Source: a virus
Length of the DNA stretch: 24,105 bases
Virus record (IMG/VR): IMGVR_UViG_3300022074_000370
Span: 1-24,105 of that record
Strand: one strand, 5' to 3'
The notes under the pieces were generated by a model. That model had not been told where the DNA came from, did no database searches, and was given only the letters and a program-made list of their open reading frames with translations. This document shows positions 23,218 through 24,105 of the stretch, one piece after another (the first letter of the stretch is position 1; each line of letters starts with the position of its first letter). Position numbers and translations under genes: made by a program.

Positions 23218-23527
23218 TCTGAGTTATTGTTTCTAGTTTAGTTCCTGATGCTCTGGTAGTTATAGCTAACGACCAATCAGAAGTTACAGTTTTAGGAGTA
23301 AAAACTGCATCTGCGTGTGCTATACCACCACTAGAAGCACTCGTAACTTCTATGTTTGATGCTTCCCAACTAGACAGGGCAGATCCAAATTTTTCAGTTA
23401 CTATGCTGCGAGTTATAGTCTGGGTTGTGTTCTCAGTTCTATTAGATGAACCTGTAGTCCACGTTGGTACTCCGTTTGCATAGCAAGGAGCAACTAAAAA
23501 TAAACCTAGTAATAAAAGTTTTTTCAT
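23162..23527 (-). CDS. Small secreted Thr/Ser-rich protein, unknown function
   Basis: A 121-aa protein with a signal peptide (MKKLLLLGLFLVAPCYA, predicted cut before NGVP). The Cys in VAPC is preceded by Pro, so it is not a normal lipobox. The mature part opens VPTWTTGSSNRTENTTQTI, followed by alternating beta-type text rich in Thr, Ser and Val, and ends SVITSLSVFSQ. I recall proteins with a similar start and the same SLSVFSQ-type end in marine cyanophages, with no known function. It overlaps the upstream 79-aa gene by 4 nt (ATGA) and the downstream gene by 56 nt, so the three form one operon. Confidence 0.74.
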   Translation of the reverse strand: MKKLLLLGLFLVAPCYANGVPTWTTGSSNRTENTTQTITRSIVTEKFGSALSSWEASNIEVTSASSGGIAHADAVFTPKTVTSDWSLAITTRASGTKLETITQNDAITTTSVITSLSVFSQ

Positions 23528-23763
23528 TTGATGCCTACTTTAGAGTTCTTATTATCTACTATAGTATCTTTTTTCTTCTTTATCTGAAACCCTAGTGACG
23601 CAGTACTAGCTGAAAAAATACTTGCAATAAATGTCGGGTCAAAATCTACAATCTTTTTACCATCTGGCGGTTCGTAGTATGAGAGAGATAATAGCGTTGC
23701 CGACCAAAGAAGTACACAAACTTTGACAATGGTTTCGACTCTACTAGGTTCTTGATCTTCCAT
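23524..23763 (-). CDS. Small two-helix membrane protein, holin-like candidate
   Basis: A 79-aa protein with two hydrophobic segments: about residues 10-28 (IVKVCVLLWSATLLSLSYY) and about 43-58 (PTFIASIFSASTASLG). A short polar loop with PPDGKK separates them, and the end is basic (QIKKKKDT). The size, two helices and charged tail are typical of class II-type holins, but nothing in the sequence proves pore formation; it could equally anchor the two secreted proteins. It is the first gene of the minus-strand operon. No Shine-Dalgarno precedes the ATG. A promoter for the operon should lie in 23764-23850 on the minus strand, but I cannot point to one with confidence. Confidence 0.7.
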   Translation of the reverse strand: MEDQEPSRVETIVKVCVLLWSATLLSLSYYEPPDGKKIVDFDPTFIASIFSASTASLGFQIKKKKDTIVDNKNSKVGIK

Positions 23764-23778
23764 GAAAAGTTAAGACTC

Positions 23779-23807
23779 TTGTCTAATACTAGCAAGTTAG
23801 CTATGTT
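23779..23807 (+). promoter_or_regulatory. Candidate sigma70-type promoter in the divergent gap
   Basis: TTGTCT (23779-23784, 4 of 6 consensus) and TATGTT (23802-23807, 4 of 6) are separated by an ideal 17 nt. They lie in the 65-nt gap between the divergent minus-strand operon and the + strand gene at 23829. Both boxes are imperfect and the region is AT-rich, so chance is possible. Confidence 0.35.
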
Positions 23808-23828
23808 TGGGAAGTAACACACAAAACT

Positions 23829-23993
23829 ATGCTAAAAATACTAAAACCAGTATTACTAAAATTCTTCACCACAACTGCTGTGAAGAGGTTAGTGGTGGAC
23901 TTGCTTCGGGCAATTTGTAAGCAGACCTCGAATACATTGGATGATCGTGCTGTGGATATGTTAGAGCAACAACTCTTCCCAAAGCTAAACTAA
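23829..23993 (+). CDS. 54-aa helical basic protein, unknown function
   Basis: A 54-aa ORF with start MLKILKPVLLKFFTTTAVKRL, an amphipathic, basic, possibly membrane-binding helix. The body continues VDLLRAICKQTSNTLDDRAVDMLEQQLFPKLN-type text; its key part is NTLDDRAVDML. From memory, proteins with a similar layout and the 'N-T-[LI]-D-D-x-A-V' motif occur in marine cyanophages, unnamed. It starts the + strand unit after the divergent gap and is separated by 1 nt from the next gene. There is no Shine-Dalgarno sequence closer than GGGAAG, about 15 nt upstream of the ATG. Confidence 0.68.
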   Translation: MLKILKPVLLKFFTTTAVKRLVVDLLRAICKQTSNTLDDRAVDMLEQQLFPKLN

Positions 23994-23994
23994 T

Positions 23995-24105
23995 ATGAAC
24001 CATAAAGAATTTTTTGATATTCTTATTGGTAATCCTCCTCCCGAAGTAGAGCTTGAAATAGAAATAAAATGCAGAGAGGTAAAAGAATTACCTGATTTTG
24101 TTATC
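23995..24105 (+). CDS. Partial ORF, cut by the window end
   Basis: The first 37 codons of a gene that runs off the window: MNHKEFFDILIGNPPPEVELE, then EIEIKCREVKELPDF. It is acidic with alternating charged and hydrophobic residues. I recall a similar start in small marine cyanophage proteins but no function. In T7 the next genes would be the small terminase and Rz; the visible part does not allow that call. The ATG lies 1 nt after the previous stop, so it is probably co-transcribed with the 54-aa gene. Confidence 0.6.
   Translation, partial: MNHKEFFDILIGNPPPEVELEIEIKCREVKELPDFVI

Noticed and set aside
23477-23527. Lipoprotein signal in the 121-aa secreted protein
   Set aside because: The Cys is in VAPC, with Pro just before it. 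A lipobox needs a small residue (Gly, Ala or Ser) there, so normal signal peptidase cleavage after CYA is more likely.
1-24105. tRNA genes, CRISPR arrays, insertion sequences, defence or toxin-antitoxin genes
   Set aside because: I looked for cloverleaf arms, spaced repeats, transposase motifs and known defence motifs and saw none. The content is a continuous phage structural region.

Overview
The window is the late, virion-building half of a lytic T7-like podovirus genome. Gene order follows T7 closely: exonuclease (gp6), small head proteins, portal (gp8), scaffold (gp9), major capsid (gp10) with a terminator behind it, tail tubes A and B (gp11, gp12), internal virion proteins gp13 to gp16, and tail fibre gp17. 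The DNA is clearly AT-rich (about one third GC by eye, not counted). The tail-tip proteins and the last genes are of a kind I remember from marine cyanophages and other marine phages. An uncultured or Prochlorococcus/Synechococcus-type marine podovirus is therefore the most likely source. The host is an inference: no photosynthesis gene, integrase or polymerase lies in the window.

Layout. 8-742 is the end of the DNA-metabolism module (5'-3' exonuclease), closed by an intrinsic terminator at 748-781. A likely promoter then starts the late genes. 861-1686 holds three small proteins, two of which begin Met-Cys like T7 gp6.7. 1688-5844 holds portal, scaffold and capsid, with four tiny Lys/Arg-rich genes placed between or just after them (3261, 4286, 4477 and, past the capsid, 5890). 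A strong hairpin terminator follows the capsid gene, as T-phi does in T7. 5980-9041 are the two tail tube proteins. 9041-17832 is the ejectosome: a GNAT-like gp13, a Met-Cys gp14, a gp15 and a very large gp16 (1,724 aa). 17836-22227 is the fibre and tip module: a gp17-type fibre with a duplicated 36-residue element, three further tip proteins, and small assembly-chaperone-like proteins between them.

The last 1.9 kb is the least explained part. At the place where T7 keeps holin, small terminase and Rz genes (17.5-18.5), this phage has a Pro-rich single-pass membrane protein on the + strand (22227-22712). It overlaps tail to tail with a three-gene minus-strand operon (23763 to 22663) for a small two-helix membrane protein and two signal-peptide proteins. 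Two more small + strand genes follow, the last cut by the window end. This looks like an envelope-directed cassette inside a virion operon and is the best candidate here for an uncharacterised system.

The + strand genes are tightly packed with 1-4 nt overlaps (TAATG, ATGA, TAGTG), so most are probably translated from long polycistronic messages. Shine-Dalgarno sequences are strong before a few genes (1058, 3261, 4858) and absent before many others. No tRNA, CRISPR array, insertion sequence or integrase was seen, and no gene-free stretch exceeds about 120 bases.
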